Below, one piece after another: positions 34,302-42,719 of a stretch of DNA of 64,000 nt. The stretch's first letter is position 1, and each line of letters starts with the position of its first letter. The notes beneath the pieces are model-generated. The model saw nothing but the letters and a program-made list of their open reading frames with translations. It was not told where the DNA came from and did no database searches. This stretch comes from Streptomyces sp. M92 (GTDB lineage: Bacteria > Actinomycetota > Actinomycetes > Streptomycetales > Streptomycetaceae), in contig NZ_CP101137.1 of NCBI RefSeq assembly GCF_028473745.1, positions 5,208,001-5,272,000 on the forward strand, given 5' to 3'. The translations under genes and the position numbers were made by a program.

Positions 34302-34334
34302 GGCGGCCCCGGAAGTGCTGCTTCCGGGGCCGCC
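34302..34334 (-). terminator. Hairpin after the secreted small protein
   Basis: A perfect 14-bp stem (GGCGGCCCCGGAAG and its complement) with loop TGCTG. It lies 70 bp beyond the stop of the minus-strand gene at 34405 and would shield the polysaccharide operon from read-through. Confidence 0.85.
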
Positions 34335-34404
34335 TGGTGTCAGTGGTCTCGACCAGTGCGCCAACCGGGGCCGGAGCGAGATCAGGTCAGTCGCGCCGTC
34401 GCGG

Positions 34405-34932
34405 TCAGGCGCACAGGACGCGGGTCTCGGGCGTGTGGACCGGGCCGCCGTTGACGCTCGTGCTGTCGCTGAACTCGACGTAGAAGTACGAGTAGAAGCC
34501 GATGTTGCCGTTGCAGCCGGAGTCGGCGGCGACCTGCAGGGTCAGGGTGACGGTGCGGCTCTGGCCGGGCGGAATGGTCGCTCCGTAGTTGGTGCCGAGG
34601 TTGGCGGGTCCGGTGCCGGTGCACGGGACGGCGCCGGCCTCCGAGGCCAGGCTGCATCCGGTGAAGGCGTACTTGAGGTCGGGCCGTTGGGTGGTCAGCC
34701 AGGTCGGGTCGATCGTCTGGTAGACGAACCAGATGTCGTACGTCTTGTTGTTCTTGATCGTCATCGACAGGTTCACCGTGCCGCCCGGCTGCGTGGTCGC
34801 CGCGTCGGTGGTGAACGTCAGCTCGGCCGGGGCGGGTTCGGCCGCGCTCGCGGAGGGCGCGAGGCCGAACAGGGCGAGGGCGAGGGCGATGATCGTGGCG
34901 AGACCGAGGCGTCTCGTTCGTGTGGATCGCAT
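34405..34932 (-). CDS. Secreted Ig-like-fold hypothetical protein
   Basis: A 175-residue exported protein. The signal peptide is clear (TRRLGLATIIALALALFG, cleavage near ASA-AEP). The mature part is beta-rich (ELTFTTDAATTQPGGTVNLSMTIKNN, TIPPGQSRTVTLTLQV) with two possible disulfides (Cys in FTGCSLASEAGAVPC and near GCNG and VLCA). The pattern fits an Ig-like/DUF11-type extracellular domain. No function is recognised. It lies upstream of the polysaccharide operon on the same strand but is separated by a strong terminator. Confidence 0.8.
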   Translation of the reverse strand: MRSTRTRRLGLATIIALALALFGLAPSASAAEPAPAELTFTTDAATTQPGGTVNLSMTIKNNKTYDIWFVYQTIDPTWLTTQRPDLKYAFTGCSLASEAGAVPCTGTGPANLGTNYGATIPPGQSRTVTLTLQVAADSGCNGNIGFYSYFYVEFSDSTSVNGGPVHTPETRVLCA

Positions 34933-35177
34933 GGCCCGGGAGATTAAGCACGGCCCGGCCGCCCCGTCTGCACCGTCCGGAGGGTGCGGAACGAGGCCCG
35001 GCCGGAAGTGTGCGTCTGGTGAAGGAGTTGTGATGACGTTGTCACGGCGTGTGGCGGCCGCTGTCGGCGCACTACAGGGCGGGGTCGGGGGGCGCGCGGC
35101 CCCGCGCCGTGCCGGCTGTCCGGCGTCCTGGCGGCAATGGCGCGTTCCGGGTGCCCGCCGGACGGCCCGGCGGCCCG

Positions 35178-35798
35178 TCAGTCCGCCGGTGTGACGAAGG
35201 CTCCCGCTCGCGCCGCCGCCGCGGCGGCGTCGGCGGCGCGGTCCGCCGCCGCCTCGTCGAGAGCCTCGTCGGTGGTCAGCAGGCGGTAGTACAGGGGTGC
35301 GGAGACGGCGCGGATCACCTCGCGGGCGTCGGTGCCCGCCGGCAGCTCGCCGCGCTCGACGGCCTGCCGGGCGCAGGGCGCCCACTCCGCGACCCGGGTC
35401 TCGTAGAACCGGTGCAGGGCTGCCGCCGCGCGGGTGTCGCAGGTCGCCGCGGCGATCACCGCCTTGAAGAGCGCGCCCTGGCGCGGGTCGGCCAGGGTGC
35501 GCCGCACGAGCCGGGCGTTGGCGCGCAGGTCGCCGAGGAGGGTGCCGGTCTCCGTGCGGGGGAGCGACTGTTCCGCCATGTCGGCGAGCAGGTCGGCGAC
35601 GAGGGCGACCGGAGTCCCCCAGCGCCGGTAGACGGTCGTCCTGCCGACCTCCGCACGACGGGCCACGTCGGCGAGGTCGAGCCCGGCCAGGCCGTGCTCG
35701 GCCAGCGCGTCACCCGCGGCCCGCAGGACGGCGGAGCGTACGCGCGCGGTGCGCCCGCCGGGACGGACGCTGCCCGGGTTCGCGGCTTCAGACGCCAT
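35178..35798 (-). CDS. TetR/AcrR-family repressor
   Basis: A 206-residue regulator. The N-terminal helix-turn-helix is AVLRAAGDALAEHGLAGLDLADVARRAEVGRTTVYRRWG, followed by an all-helical ligand domain of the C-terminal TetR type (LVADLLADMAEQSL, ALHRFYETRVAEW). It is divergent from the aldo/keto reductase, with a perfect 22-bp palindrome in the gap. It most likely represses both genes and responds to a substrate of the reductase. Confidence 0.9.
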   Translation of the reverse strand: MASEAANPGSVRPGGRTARVRSAVLRAAGDALAEHGLAGLDLADVARRAEVGRTTVYRRWGTPVALVADLLADMAEQSLPRTETGTLLGDLRANARLVRRTLADPRQGALFKAVIAAATCDTRAAAALHRFYETRVAEWAPCARQAVERGELPAGTDAREVIRAVSAPLYYRLLTTDEALDEAAADRAADAAAAAARAGAFVTPAD

Positions 35799-35850
35799 AA
35801 CGGTACTCCGGTTCCATTAGTCGCTCACTCCTGTTAGTCTCTCAACATCT

Positions 35851-35872
35851 TAACGGGATGCTCGTCCCGTTA
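35851..35872. promoter_or_regulatory. TetR-type operator
   Basis: TAACGGGA-TGCTCG-TCCCGTTA, a perfect 22-bp inverted repeat 30 bp before the reductase start. Nearby are a related imperfect site, AACGG-TACT-CCGGTT (about 35799-35813), and two direct repeats TTAGTC(G/T)CTCA at 35817 and 35834. Confidence 0.75.
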
Positions 35873-35901
35873 GAGTGACGCGTGACGAAGGGGAGACGGT
35901 C

Positions 35902-36960
35902 ATGGAATTCAGGAGACTGGGAGCGTCCGGCCTCATGGTGCCCGAGTTGAGCTTCGGAGCGGGCACCTTCGGCGGCCGGGGCGAGCTGTTCGGCGCCTGG
36001 GGCACCACGGACGCCGCGGAGGCCCGCCGGCTGGTGGACATCTGCCTGGAGGCCGGGCTGAACATGTTCGACACCGCCGACGTCTACTCCGGCGGAGCGT
36101 CGGAGGAGGTGCTGGGCGCCGCGATCCGGGGCCGGCGCGACCGGGTGATCCTCTCCACCAAGGCCGGGCTGCCCACCGGCGACGGTCCGGCCGACGCGGG
36201 CACCTCGCGCACACGCCTGATCACCGCCGTCGACGGGGCCCTGCGCCGCCTCGGCACGGACTACATCGACCTCTTCCAGTTGCACGCCTTCGACGCCGGC
36301 ACCCCGGTCCAGGAGGTGCTCGCCACCCTCGACGACCTCGTACGGGCCGGCAAGATCCGCTACACCGGGGTCTCCAACTTCAGCGGCTGGCAGCTGATGA
36401 AGTCACTGGCCGACGCCGACACGCACGGGCGCCGGCGCTACGCGGCCCACCAGGTCTACTACTCCCTCGTCGGCCGGGACTACGAGTGGGAGCTGATGCC
36501 GCTCGGTCTCGACCAGGGCGTCGGTGCCGTGGTCTGGAGCCCGCTCGGCTGGGGCCGGCTCACCGGCCGGATCCGCCGCGGCACCCCGCTCCCGGCCGGC
36601 AGCCGGCTGCACGCCACCGCCGACTACGGCCCGCCCGTGCCGGACGAGCTCCTGTTCCGCGTGGTCGACGCCCTGGACGCCGTCGCCGAGGAGACGGGCC
36701 GGACCGTGCCGCAGATCGCGATCAACTGGCTGCTGCGCCGCCCGACCGTCTCCTCGGTCATCATCGGCGCCCGCAACGAGGAGCAGCTGCGGCAGAACCT
36801 CGGCGCCGTCGGCTGGAGCCTGACCGAGGAGCAGGTGGCCAGGCTCGACGCGGCGAGCGCGCGGACGGCCCCCTACCCGTACTTCCCCTACGAGCGCCAG
36901 GAGGGCTTCGCCCGGCTCAACCCCCACCCGGTGCGCCCCGCGGCCCCGTCGAAGGCCTGA
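35902..36960 (+). CDS. Aldo/keto reductase
   Basis: A 352-residue NADPH-dependent aldo/keto reductase (AKR, YghZ/KvBeta-like group). The catalytic tetrad is visible as Asp/Tyr in FDTADVYSGG, Lys in STKAG and His in FQLHAFD. The cofactor loop GARNEEQLRQNLGA is near the C terminus. It reduces aldehydes or ketones; the natural substrate is unknown. The ATG at 35902 is preceded by AAGGGGAG. It is divergent from the TetR gene and probably derepressed when that regulator binds ligand. Confidence 0.92.
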   Translation: MEFRRLGASGLMVPELSFGAGTFGGRGELFGAWGTTDAAEARRLVDICLEAGLNMFDTADVYSGGASEEVLGAAIRGRRDRVILSTKAGLPTGDGPADAGTSRTRLITAVDGALRRLGTDYIDLFQLHAFDAGTPVQEVLATLDDLVRAGKIRYTGVSNFSGWQLMKSLADADTHGRRRYAAHQVYYSLVGRDYEWELMPLGLDQGVGAVVWSPLGWGRLTGRIRRGTPLPAGSRLHATADYGPPVPDELLFRVVDALDAVAEETGRTVPQIAINWLLRRPTVSSVIIGARNEEQLRQNLGAVGWSLTEEQVARLDAASARTAPYPYFPYERQEGFARLNPHPVRPAAPSKA

Positions 36961-36990
36961 CCCGTGGTTCCCCGGCGGAGCGGGTCCCCA

Positions 36991-37013
36991 TTGTCAGTGC
37001 CGTGCACAACAAT
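36991..37013 (+). promoter_or_regulatory. RecA-NDp / PafBC-type DNA-damage promoter
   Basis: TTGTCAGTG (36991-36999), eight bases, then AACAAT (37008-37013), matching TTGTCRGTG-N8-TAnnnT apart from the first base of the -10. The expected transcript starts near 37020 with a leader of about 70 nt. Confidence 0.6.
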
Positions 37014-37088
37014 GCGGGCAAGCGAGATCAATACCGGCCGGAGCGGGTAGGCGGTCTCGAGTCCCCTGTCCCGGAAAGGCCGCAGCCG

Positions 37089-37490
37089 ATGCCGCTTACC
37101 GCCGTTCACGCGCAGACCGCCGACCCACGGGCGACCCGTCGCCGCGGGCCCCGCCCGTGCGGCCCGCTCAGCACCGCCGAGGCCGACGTCCTGCGCATCG
37201 TCGCCGACGCGCGCACCCCCGTGTTCGTGACCGTGCGCGAGGGCGGCCGGCGCAGATACAGCTACTGGCGGCCGCTGGACTCGGCCACCGGCCGGGGCGG
37301 TTGCTACGCGGCGCTGCCCACCGCCGAGTGCGACAGGCTGTACGCCGCCGGCCGGATAGCCCTGGGCGAGCCGCTGACCGACCCGGCCCGGACCACCCAC
37401 CGCGTCACCGCCGTACGGGCCGGGGCGACGGCGCCCGCGCCCGCACGCGCGGAGCGGGTCCGGACGCGGCCGCGAGCGCGGGCCGCCTGA
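37089..37490 (+). CDS. Hypothetical protein behind a DNA-damage-type promoter
   Basis: A 133-residue basic protein. The middle (LSTAEADVLRIVADARTPVFVTVREGGRRRYSYWRPL, broken by turns) looks like a compact alpha/beta domain, followed by YAALPTAECDRLYAAGRI, a helix-turn pattern. The C-terminal 25 residues are Arg/Ala-rich and probably disordered. No family is recognised. The ATG at 37089 is the first in-frame start after the promoter and has GGAAAGG upstream. A nucleic-acid-related role would fit the basic composition and damage-type promoter, but that is inference. Confidence 0.7.
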   Translation: MPLTAVHAQTADPRATRRRGPRPCGPLSTAEADVLRIVADARTPVFVTVREGGRRRYSYWRPLDSATGRGGCYAALPTAECDRLYAAGRIALGEPLTDPARTTHRVTAVRAGATAPAPARAERVRTRPRARAA

Positions 37491-37502
37491 CCGGACGGAG
37501 CG

Positions 37503-37543
37503 GACGGGAACGGCCGGCCTCCCAGGCGTCGGCCGGGCCCGTC
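37503..37543. terminator. Interrupted hairpin between convergent genes
   Basis: GACGGG and CCCGTC enclose a second 6-bp stem (CGGCCG with CGGCCG) across a two-base internal mismatch. It lies between convergent stops at 37490 and 37545. Confidence 0.45.
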
Positions 37544-37544
37544 G

Positions 37545-39083
37545 TCAGGGCGCCAGGGCGGCCCGGAGCGCGGGCTCCGACACCGTACGCCACACCGAAG
37601 GCAGCGCCTCCTCCCGCGCCCGGGCCCCCGCCCGCTCCTGGCCGAGCAGCACTCCCCAGGTGAACGCGGTCTCGCCGGCCGCGTGCGCCGCTACCGCCAG
37701 TTCCCGCAGCGTCTCCTGGGCGACGACGGAGTCCTGGTGGTCGCCCAGCAGTTGCTGGAGCCCCTTGGCGCGCTTGCCGAGGCGCTTGACGGGCTTGCCG
37801 AGCACCGGACGCGCGACCTCCGCGGCGTAACGCAGCTTCTTCGCCTCCTTGCGCGCCTGGTGAAGCGCCGCGTCCCGGTCGGCCCCCGGCGGCAGTTCCA
37901 GTGCGTGGTCCACCCGCCCGGCCAGGCGGTCGTACTCCTTGAGCACCGCCCGGGCCATCGTCCGGGCGGGCTTCCCCGCGGCCCCGGCGCGCAGCGGCGG
38001 CTGCCGCAGCAGACCCTCCAGCGCGTCCAGGAGACGCAGATAGCGGTCCGAGGCCAGGGCCTCGAGGGTGTGCGTCCTGCCCTCCTCGCCCTCCGACACG
38101 TCCCACACCCGCAGCCGGGCGGCGGCGGGACCGAGCACCAGGTCGCCGGGCAGCGCGGCGAGCCCGGCGGTCAGGCGCTCTCGCAGCACGTCCTGGTCCC
38201 GCGCCAACCCCAGTTCACCGGCGAGCCACTTCAGTTCCGCGCGCACCGGATCGGTGACCCGCCGGTCCAGCACCGACCGGTAGGAGCGCAGGCAGCTGCG
38301 CAGGCGGCGGCAGGTGACCCGCATCCGGTGCACCGCGTCGGGCAGATCGCGCCGGGCGGCCGGGTCCAGGGCCACGAGGGTCGCGACCTGCTCCTCCAGG
38401 TACGTCAGCACGTACCGGCCGGGAGACCCGGGAGCCGCCGCGGTGGCGTACCCGGGGCGCCGCGCACCCTCCGCCGCGGCTCCGGTGTCCCGCAGTGCCC
38501 GGACGAACTTCGAAGGGCTGTCCGCCCGGTTGATCCCCTTCTTGCGGAACTTCCTCTCCACGGTGTCGAACAGCCCGGCCCCCACCCCGTCGGCGAGTTC
38601 GGCCTCCACCTCCTGCCACTCGGCACGGCCGCCGCCGGGCAGCAGCGAGTTGGCGCGCACCTCGTCCAGGCTCAGCTCCGCCAGCACCGCGCCCTGGGCG
38701 TCCCGCAGGTGCCGCACGGAACGGGTCGACCGGATCCGCATCACCGGACGCAGGGGAGCGCCGCGGGTGCGGGACAGGAGCAACGCGCGCAGCGCGTCCG
38801 GCACCTCGTCCGACAGCGGTGCCCGCATCTCCTCCCGCGTGTCCCCGGCGAGCGGCAGCTTCAGGTGCCAGCCGGCGTCCGGCCCGCCCGTGCGCCGGCG
38901 CAACGTCGCCGAGGAGCCGGCCAGCCGCAGGTCGGCGGTGTCGTGGTACACCGCGTCCAACTCCTCGGGCCCCGACGCGGTGACCGAGGCCACGGGCCCG
39001 GCACCGGTGAGGTCCGGCAGCCCGCCGAGGCCTGAGGAGGACGGCTCGTACTTTCGCTCTGTCTCGCGCTTCGACTCGGTCAT
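37545..39083 (-). CDS. CYTH and CHAD domain-containing protein
   Basis: A 512-residue protein. The N-terminal CYTH domain (about 1-200) has the family opening ETERKYEPS (ExExK), an LRRRTGG strand, WHLKLP and a later LSLDEV. The C-terminal CHAD domain (about 225-505) is helical and rich in His/Arg/Lys (VHRMRVTCRRLRSCLRSYR, HQARKEAKKLRYAAE, LGDHQDSVVAQETL). CYTH hydrolyses triphosphates, and CHAD binds inorganic polyphosphate; CYTH-CHAD proteins are linked to polyphosphate granules. It has no coupled neighbours. Confidence 0.92.
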   Translation of the reverse strand: MTESKRETERKYEPSSSGLGGLPDLTGAGPVASVTASGPEELDAVYHDTADLRLAGSSATLRRRTGGPDAGWHLKLPLAGDTREEMRAPLSDEVPDALRALLLSRTRGAPLRPVMRIRSTRSVRHLRDAQGAVLAELSLDEVRANSLLPGGGRAEWQEVEAELADGVGAGLFDTVERKFRKKGINRADSPSKFVRALRDTGAAAEGARRPGYATAAAPGSPGRYVLTYLEEQVATLVALDPAARRDLPDAVHRMRVTCRRLRSCLRSYRSVLDRRVTDPVRAELKWLAGELGLARDQDVLRERLTAGLAALPGDLVLGPAAARLRVWDVSEGEEGRTHTLEALASDRYLRLLDALEGLLRQPPLRAGAAGKPARTMARAVLKEYDRLAGRVDHALELPPGADRDAALHQARKEAKKLRYAAEVARPVLGKPVKRLGKRAKGLQQLLGDHQDSVVAQETLRELAVAAHAAGETAFTWGVLLGQERAGARAREEALPSVWRTVSEPALRAALAP

Positions 39084-39160
39084 GCTCTGACCCTGGACGG
39101 TATCCGGCGGATCAAACGCGCCCGGCGTGCCGGGTGCGGCGACACGGCACCGGACCGGTT

Positions 39161-40258
39161 CTAGCCTCCGGGGGCCAGCCAGGGGCGCGGGTCGGTGTAG
39201 TAGCCGTCGAGGACCACCTCGAAGTGCAGGTGGGGGCCGGTGGACAAGCCGGTCGAGCCCACCCGGCCGATGGTCGTCCCGGCTTCCACGGACCGGCCCA
39301 CGGCGGCCTCCAGGGACGACAGGTGACTGTAGGTCGTCTCCAGCCGCTTGCCCTCGATGGTCCCGTGGTCGATCACCACGCGGTTGCCGTACGCCGTGGT
39401 CGGCGCGGCGAACACGACGCGGCCCGGCCTCGCGGCGGCGACCGCCGTCCCCTGGGGCGCGGCGAAGTCCACACCGGTGTGCAGTTTGGTCACGCCGGTC
39501 AGCGGGTGCTCCCGCGAGCCGTACGGCGAGGTGATGGTGAGCGGACTCACCGGGGCGGCGAGGAGCGCTCCGGCCGCCCGGCCCGCGCCGCCGGCGGAGT
39601 CGGCCCGGTCGAGCGCCTGGTAGCGCGGGACCAGCGCCTCCACCTCGGCGAGGTAGGCCGCGGCCGCCGACGGGACGCGCCCCGCCTGCGTCACCGCGTC
39701 CGTTCCCTCCGCGTACGCGGCCAGGGTCAGGTCGACGAGGTCCCCGTTGACCCTGCCCTCGGTGCGCAGCTCCGTCACCTTCTCGGCCAGGGCGCAGTCC
39801 TGCCGGCCGAGTGCCATGATCGCGTCCGCCGGATCACGGGGGGACGGGTCTCCGTTGCCGTCGTCGTCCCCGCCCCAGGTCCGCCACTCGCTGTCGGTGA
39901 AGGCGGCGATGCCCTTCTGGCCCGAGAGCTCGTCCGTGTCGTCGCTCCAGCCGGAGAGCTGGTCGATCTGCGCGGCGAGTACCGACGGTTCCAGGACCGT
40001 GCAGGCCGAGGCCGCCTTGCGCAGCCAGGGAATGTAGGACGGGTCGATGTCGACCGCCGCCTGCTCCGCCTTCGCGTCCTGGGGCCACGGCGTCGGCAGG
40101 CCGCCCGTCAACGCCAGGAACGCGGCGACGCCGGTGACGGTCACCAGGCCCGGGAGCACCAGCAGGGTGAAGGGCCCCGGACCGCGGCGCCTGCGCCTCG
40201 GCGCCGGCTCCTGCCGTCCTTGCTGCCCGGGATGTTCTTCCGGTCGTTCGTCGTTCAC
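39161..40258 (-). CDS. M23 (LytM-type) peptidoglycan endopeptidase, membrane-anchored
   Basis: A 365-residue protein. A basic cytoplasmic N terminus leads into one membrane segment (FTLLVLPGLVTVTGVAAFLAL, split by a turn). An extracytoplasmic slt-like/helical region follows (IPWLRKAASACTVLEPSVLAAQI). The C-terminal M23 domain has the zinc sites LHTGVDFAAPQGT and GPHLHFEV, with YGNRVVIDHG and YSHLSS. It would cut peptide cross-links in peptidoglycan or act as a scaffold. The GTG at 40258 is the most plausible start but lacks a strong ribosome site, so the N terminus is uncertain. Confidence 0.88.
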   Translation of the reverse strand: MNDERPEEHPGQQGRQEPAPRRRRRGPGPFTLLVLPGLVTVTGVAAFLALTGGLPTPWPQDAKAEQAAVDIDPSYIPWLRKAASACTVLEPSVLAAQIDQLSGWSDDTDELSGQKGIAAFTDSEWRTWGGDDDGNGDPSPRDPADAIMALGRQDCALAEKVTELRTEGRVNGDLVDLTLAAYAEGTDAVTQAGRVPSAAAAYLAEVEALVPRYQALDRADSAGGAGRAAGALLAAPVSPLTITSPYGSREHPLTGVTKLHTGVDFAAPQGTAVAAARPGRVVFAAPTTAYGNRVVIDHGTIEGKRLETTYSHLSSLEAAVGRSVEAGTTIGRVGSTGLSTGPHLHFEVVLDGYYTDPRPWLAPGG

Positions 40259-40414
40259 CCGGCCGCCCGCCGGGACGTGATGCTCACGGACGGAGGGTAA
40301 CGCCCGGTTCCGGCGGACCACACGGGACGCCGAGGCACGAAGCGATGCCCGAACGGGCAGAGCCGGCCAAGCCGTACGGCCGCCTCCGCCCGTACGAAGG
40401 CCCACTCCTGACCG

Positions 40415-40443
40415 TTGACCCCACGGAAGACGCGAACTACCTT
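40415..40443 (+). promoter_or_regulatory. Sigma-70-like promoter of the MFS gene
   Basis: TTGACC (40415-40420) and TACCTT (40438-40443) with a 17-bp spacer. The TetR-type palindrome begins about 12 bp after the expected transcription start. Confidence 0.65.
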
Positions 40444-40461
40444 GCCGGACTAGACGAAGGT

Positions 40462-40482
40462 TAATGGACAGAGCGTCCATTA
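40462..40482. promoter_or_regulatory. TetR-type operator
   Basis: TAATGGAC-AGAGC-GTCCATTA, a perfect 21-bp inverted repeat just downstream of the MFS promoter. The TetR gene at 41960-42556 is the likely source of the repressor. Confidence 0.72.
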
Positions 40483-40536
40483 TCTCGCGCTCATCAACTC
40501 GTCCGTCGACTTGTCCGGTAGCCACCTGGAGCCGCT

Positions 40537-41862
40537 GTGGTCGTTCGCCCCCTCCCGTCCCGACGTCCCCCGGCCCCGCGGCCCCCGGACCCGACCGCGT
40601 ACGACCGGCGCCGCGCCTGGCTGATCCTCGTGATGGTCGTCGTCTTCATGATGATCAACTACGCGGACAAGTCCGTGCTCGGCCTCGCCGCGGTGCCGCT
40701 CATGGACGAACTCGGCATCGACGAGAGCACCTACGGGCTGATCTCCAGCTCGTTCTACGTGCTGTTCAGCGTCTCGGGGCTGGTCGTCGGGCTGCTGTCG
40801 GCCCGCTGGTCGACGCGCACCATGCTCCTGGTGATGGCGGCGCTGTGGGCGGTGGCCCAGCTGCCGGCGTTGGTGGCGACCGTCCCGGCCCTCGTCGTGG
40901 GGCGGCTGATGCTGGGCGCCGCGGAGGGGCCCGCCGCGTCGATGTCCATGCACACCCTCTACGGCTGGTTCCCGCCGGGGCGGCGCGGGATGCCCTCGGC
41001 CCTGCAGATCGGCGGCGCGGCCCTGGGCACCGCCGTCGCGGCTCCGGTGCTGACCTGGTTCATCGTGCACCTGGGCTGGCGTTCGGCCTTCGTCGCGCTG
41101 GCGCTGACCAGCGCCGCGTGGTGCCTGGCCTGGTACGCCGTAGGCAAGGACGGCCCGTACGCCGGTGCCGCGGGGGAGGCCGCACCCGAGCGGGACGCCT
41201 CCCGGCCCGCGGCCCGGACGCCCGCGCCTTTGCTGTCCCGGCTGCTGCTCAGCGGCACCGTCGTGGGCAGCGTCCTCTCCGCCTTCGGGTCCCACTGGGC
41301 GCTCGCGATCTCCAGTGCCTGGCTGCCGGTCTACCTGCAGACCCAGCTCGACCTGGCCGCGTCGACCGCGTCGGTCGCCCTCAGCGCGGTCTCGGTGCTC
41401 AGCCTGCTCCTGCTGCTGACCGTCCCGGCCCTCGTCGACCGGCGCAAGCGGCGCGGCCGGGCCGGCCCCGCCGCCGACGGGCTCGCCCAGGGGGCGGCGG
41501 TCCTGGTGTCCGGCGCGGCGCTCGCCCTGCTGCCGTTCGCCGAGCAGCGCGCGGCGCAACTGGTGCTGGTGGCCGTGGCGTTCGCCGCCCACGCGGTGGC
41601 GATCCCCCTGCACTACGTGACCACGGCGGCCGTCGTCCCCGCGACCCGGCGCGGCGCCGTCTTCGGCGTGGTCGCGGCGACCGGCACACTGCCGGGCATG
41701 TTCGTGCCCTACCTCACCGGCCGCCTGGTGGGCGGCGCGGCCTCCGAGGCGACCGGCTACTCGATCGCCTTCCTGCTGTCCGCGGCCGTGATGGCCGTGT
41801 GCGGCACGGTCGCGATGCTCGCCATCCGCCCGGACCGCGACGCCCGCGCCCTCGGCGGGTGA
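40537..41862 (+). CDS. MFS transporter
   Basis: A 441-residue major-facilitator protein with about twelve membrane segments. The first begins AWLILVMVVVFMMINYADKSVLG. The loop 2-3 motif is seen as GLLSARWSTR, and a basic central loop lies near residues 205-230. The DKSVLG start is typical of the anion:cation symporter (ACS/ExuT-like) group that imports organic acids. Because the next operon encodes alkyl-sulfate and acyl-CoA enzymes under a shared-looking TetR, import of an anionic substrate such as an alkyl sulfate or fatty acid is a reasonable guess. The GTG start lies 55 bp after the operator. Confidence 0.88.
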   Translation: MVVRPLPSRRPPAPRPPDPTAYDRRRAWLILVMVVVFMMINYADKSVLGLAAVPLMDELGIDESTYGLISSSFYVLFSVSGLVVGLLSARWSTRTMLLVMAALWAVAQLPALVATVPALVVGRLMLGAAEGPAASMSMHTLYGWFPPGRRGMPSALQIGGAALGTAVAAPVLTWFIVHLGWRSAFVALALTSAAWCLAWYAVGKDGPYAGAAGEAAPERDASRPAARTPAPLLSRLLLSGTVVGSVLSAFGSHWALAISSAWLPVYLQTQLDLAASTASVALSAVSVLSLLLLLTVPALVDRRKRRGRAGPAADGLAQGAAVLVSGAALALLPFAEQRAAQLVLVAVAFAAHAVAIPLHYVTTAAVVPATRRGAVFGVVAATGTLPGMFVPYLTGRLVGGAASEATGYSIAFLLSAAVMAVCGTVAMLAIRPDRDARALGG

Positions 41863-41924
41863 GGCCTGTCCGGCAGTCCCCGTCGTCGCCCGAGGGGCGG
41901 CAGACGGGAACTGCCGGACAGGCC
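41863..41924. terminator. Long bidirectional hairpin
   Basis: A 22-bp stem with one mismatch (left arm 41863-41884, right arm 41903-41924; outer part GGCCTGTCCGGCAG). It lies between the convergent MFS and TetR genes. Confidence 0.88.
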
Positions 41925-41959
41925 CTGGGGCCGGGCGGGCGGGGGCGGGCGGTCCGCCG

Positions 41960-42556
41960 TCACTCGGGCCGGTCGAACCCGGTGGCCCAGTACCGGCCGT
42001 GCAGCGCGAAGTCGAGCAGCATGCGCACGACCTCCTCGGCCGGCAGCGGCGGGGTCTCGTGCTCCACCCACCACTGGAGCACCGACACCTGCTCACCGAC
42101 CCAGACCCGGGCCAGGAGTTCGGCGTCGATCCGCGGTTTGACGTCGTTGCGCTCGGAGCGGCCGCGGAACTCCTCGGCGGCGACGCGGGCGCACGCCTCG
42201 GTGAACATCCGCAGCGGCTTGCCGTCCCCCTCGCCCCGCAGCACGATCCGGTACAGGTCGCGCTCCTGCCGGGCGTGCCGCAGCATCTCCAGCACCGGCC
42301 TGCCGGTGAAGCCGACCGCGGTCTCCGCCATCGCCGGGCGCAGCCGTTCGTCGAGTTCGTCGAGCAGGTCCCGGGTGACCCGGGCGAACAACTCGTCCTT
42401 GTCCCGGAAATGGCTGTAGAAGGTCGCCCGCGCCACGTCCGCGCGCTGGGTGATGTCCTCGACGCTCAGCGCCGTGAAGCCCCGTTCCAGGACGAGTCCG
42501 ACCAGGGCGTCGCGCAGCGCCCTGCGCGTCTTGCGAATGCGTCGGTCCTCGGCCAT
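41960..42556 (-). CDS. TetR/AcrR-family repressor
   Basis: A 198-residue regulator. The DNA-binding domain is TRRALRDALVGLVLERGFTALSVEDITQRADVARATFYSHF. The C-terminal domain (about 80-198) is of the TetR_C group with VWVGEQVSVLQWWVEHETP and MLLDFALHGRY. It is divergent from the acyl-CoA ligase and convergent with the MFS gene. It probably controls both, through the palindrome at 40462 and a site upstream of the ligase, in response to an acyl-CoA or alkyl substrate. Confidence 0.9.
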   Translation of the reverse strand: MAEDRRIRKTRRALRDALVGLVLERGFTALSVEDITQRADVARATFYSHFRDKDELFARVTRDLLDELDERLRPAMAETAVGFTGRPVLEMLRHARQERDLYRIVLRGEGDGKPLRMFTEACARVAAEEFRGRSERNDVKPRIDAELLARVWVGEQVSVLQWWVEHETPPLPAEEVVRMLLDFALHGRYWATGFDRPE

Positions 42557-42643
42557 CCCCGTCGTCCGTCTCCCTGTCCGGTGTCCCGTCCCTCTCGGCC
42601 CGGCGGTCCGCGTCCGCCCGAGCGGCAGTCAGTCTACGTACTC

Positions 42644-42682
42644 TTGACAGCTCAAGCGTTACCGAACAACCTGTCTGGAAAC
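42644..42682 (+). promoter_or_regulatory. Promoter/operator candidate before the acyl-CoA ligase
   Basis: TTGACA (42644-42649) is followed by a 25-bp dyad GTTACC-N13-GGAAAC (42658-42682). No good -10 is present, as in promoters that need help or are weak. A site for the divergent TetR is plausible. Confidence 0.4.
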
Positions 42683-42719
42683 ATTCATCGAGTTCATGTT
42701 CTCGTATGGGAGTCCGTCG

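Noticed and set aside
34339..34362. Third DNA-damage promoter (TGTCAGTG near 34344)
   Set aside because: The -10 eight bases downstream reads CAGTGC, without the final T, and no plus-strand gene follows; it lies behind a terminator.
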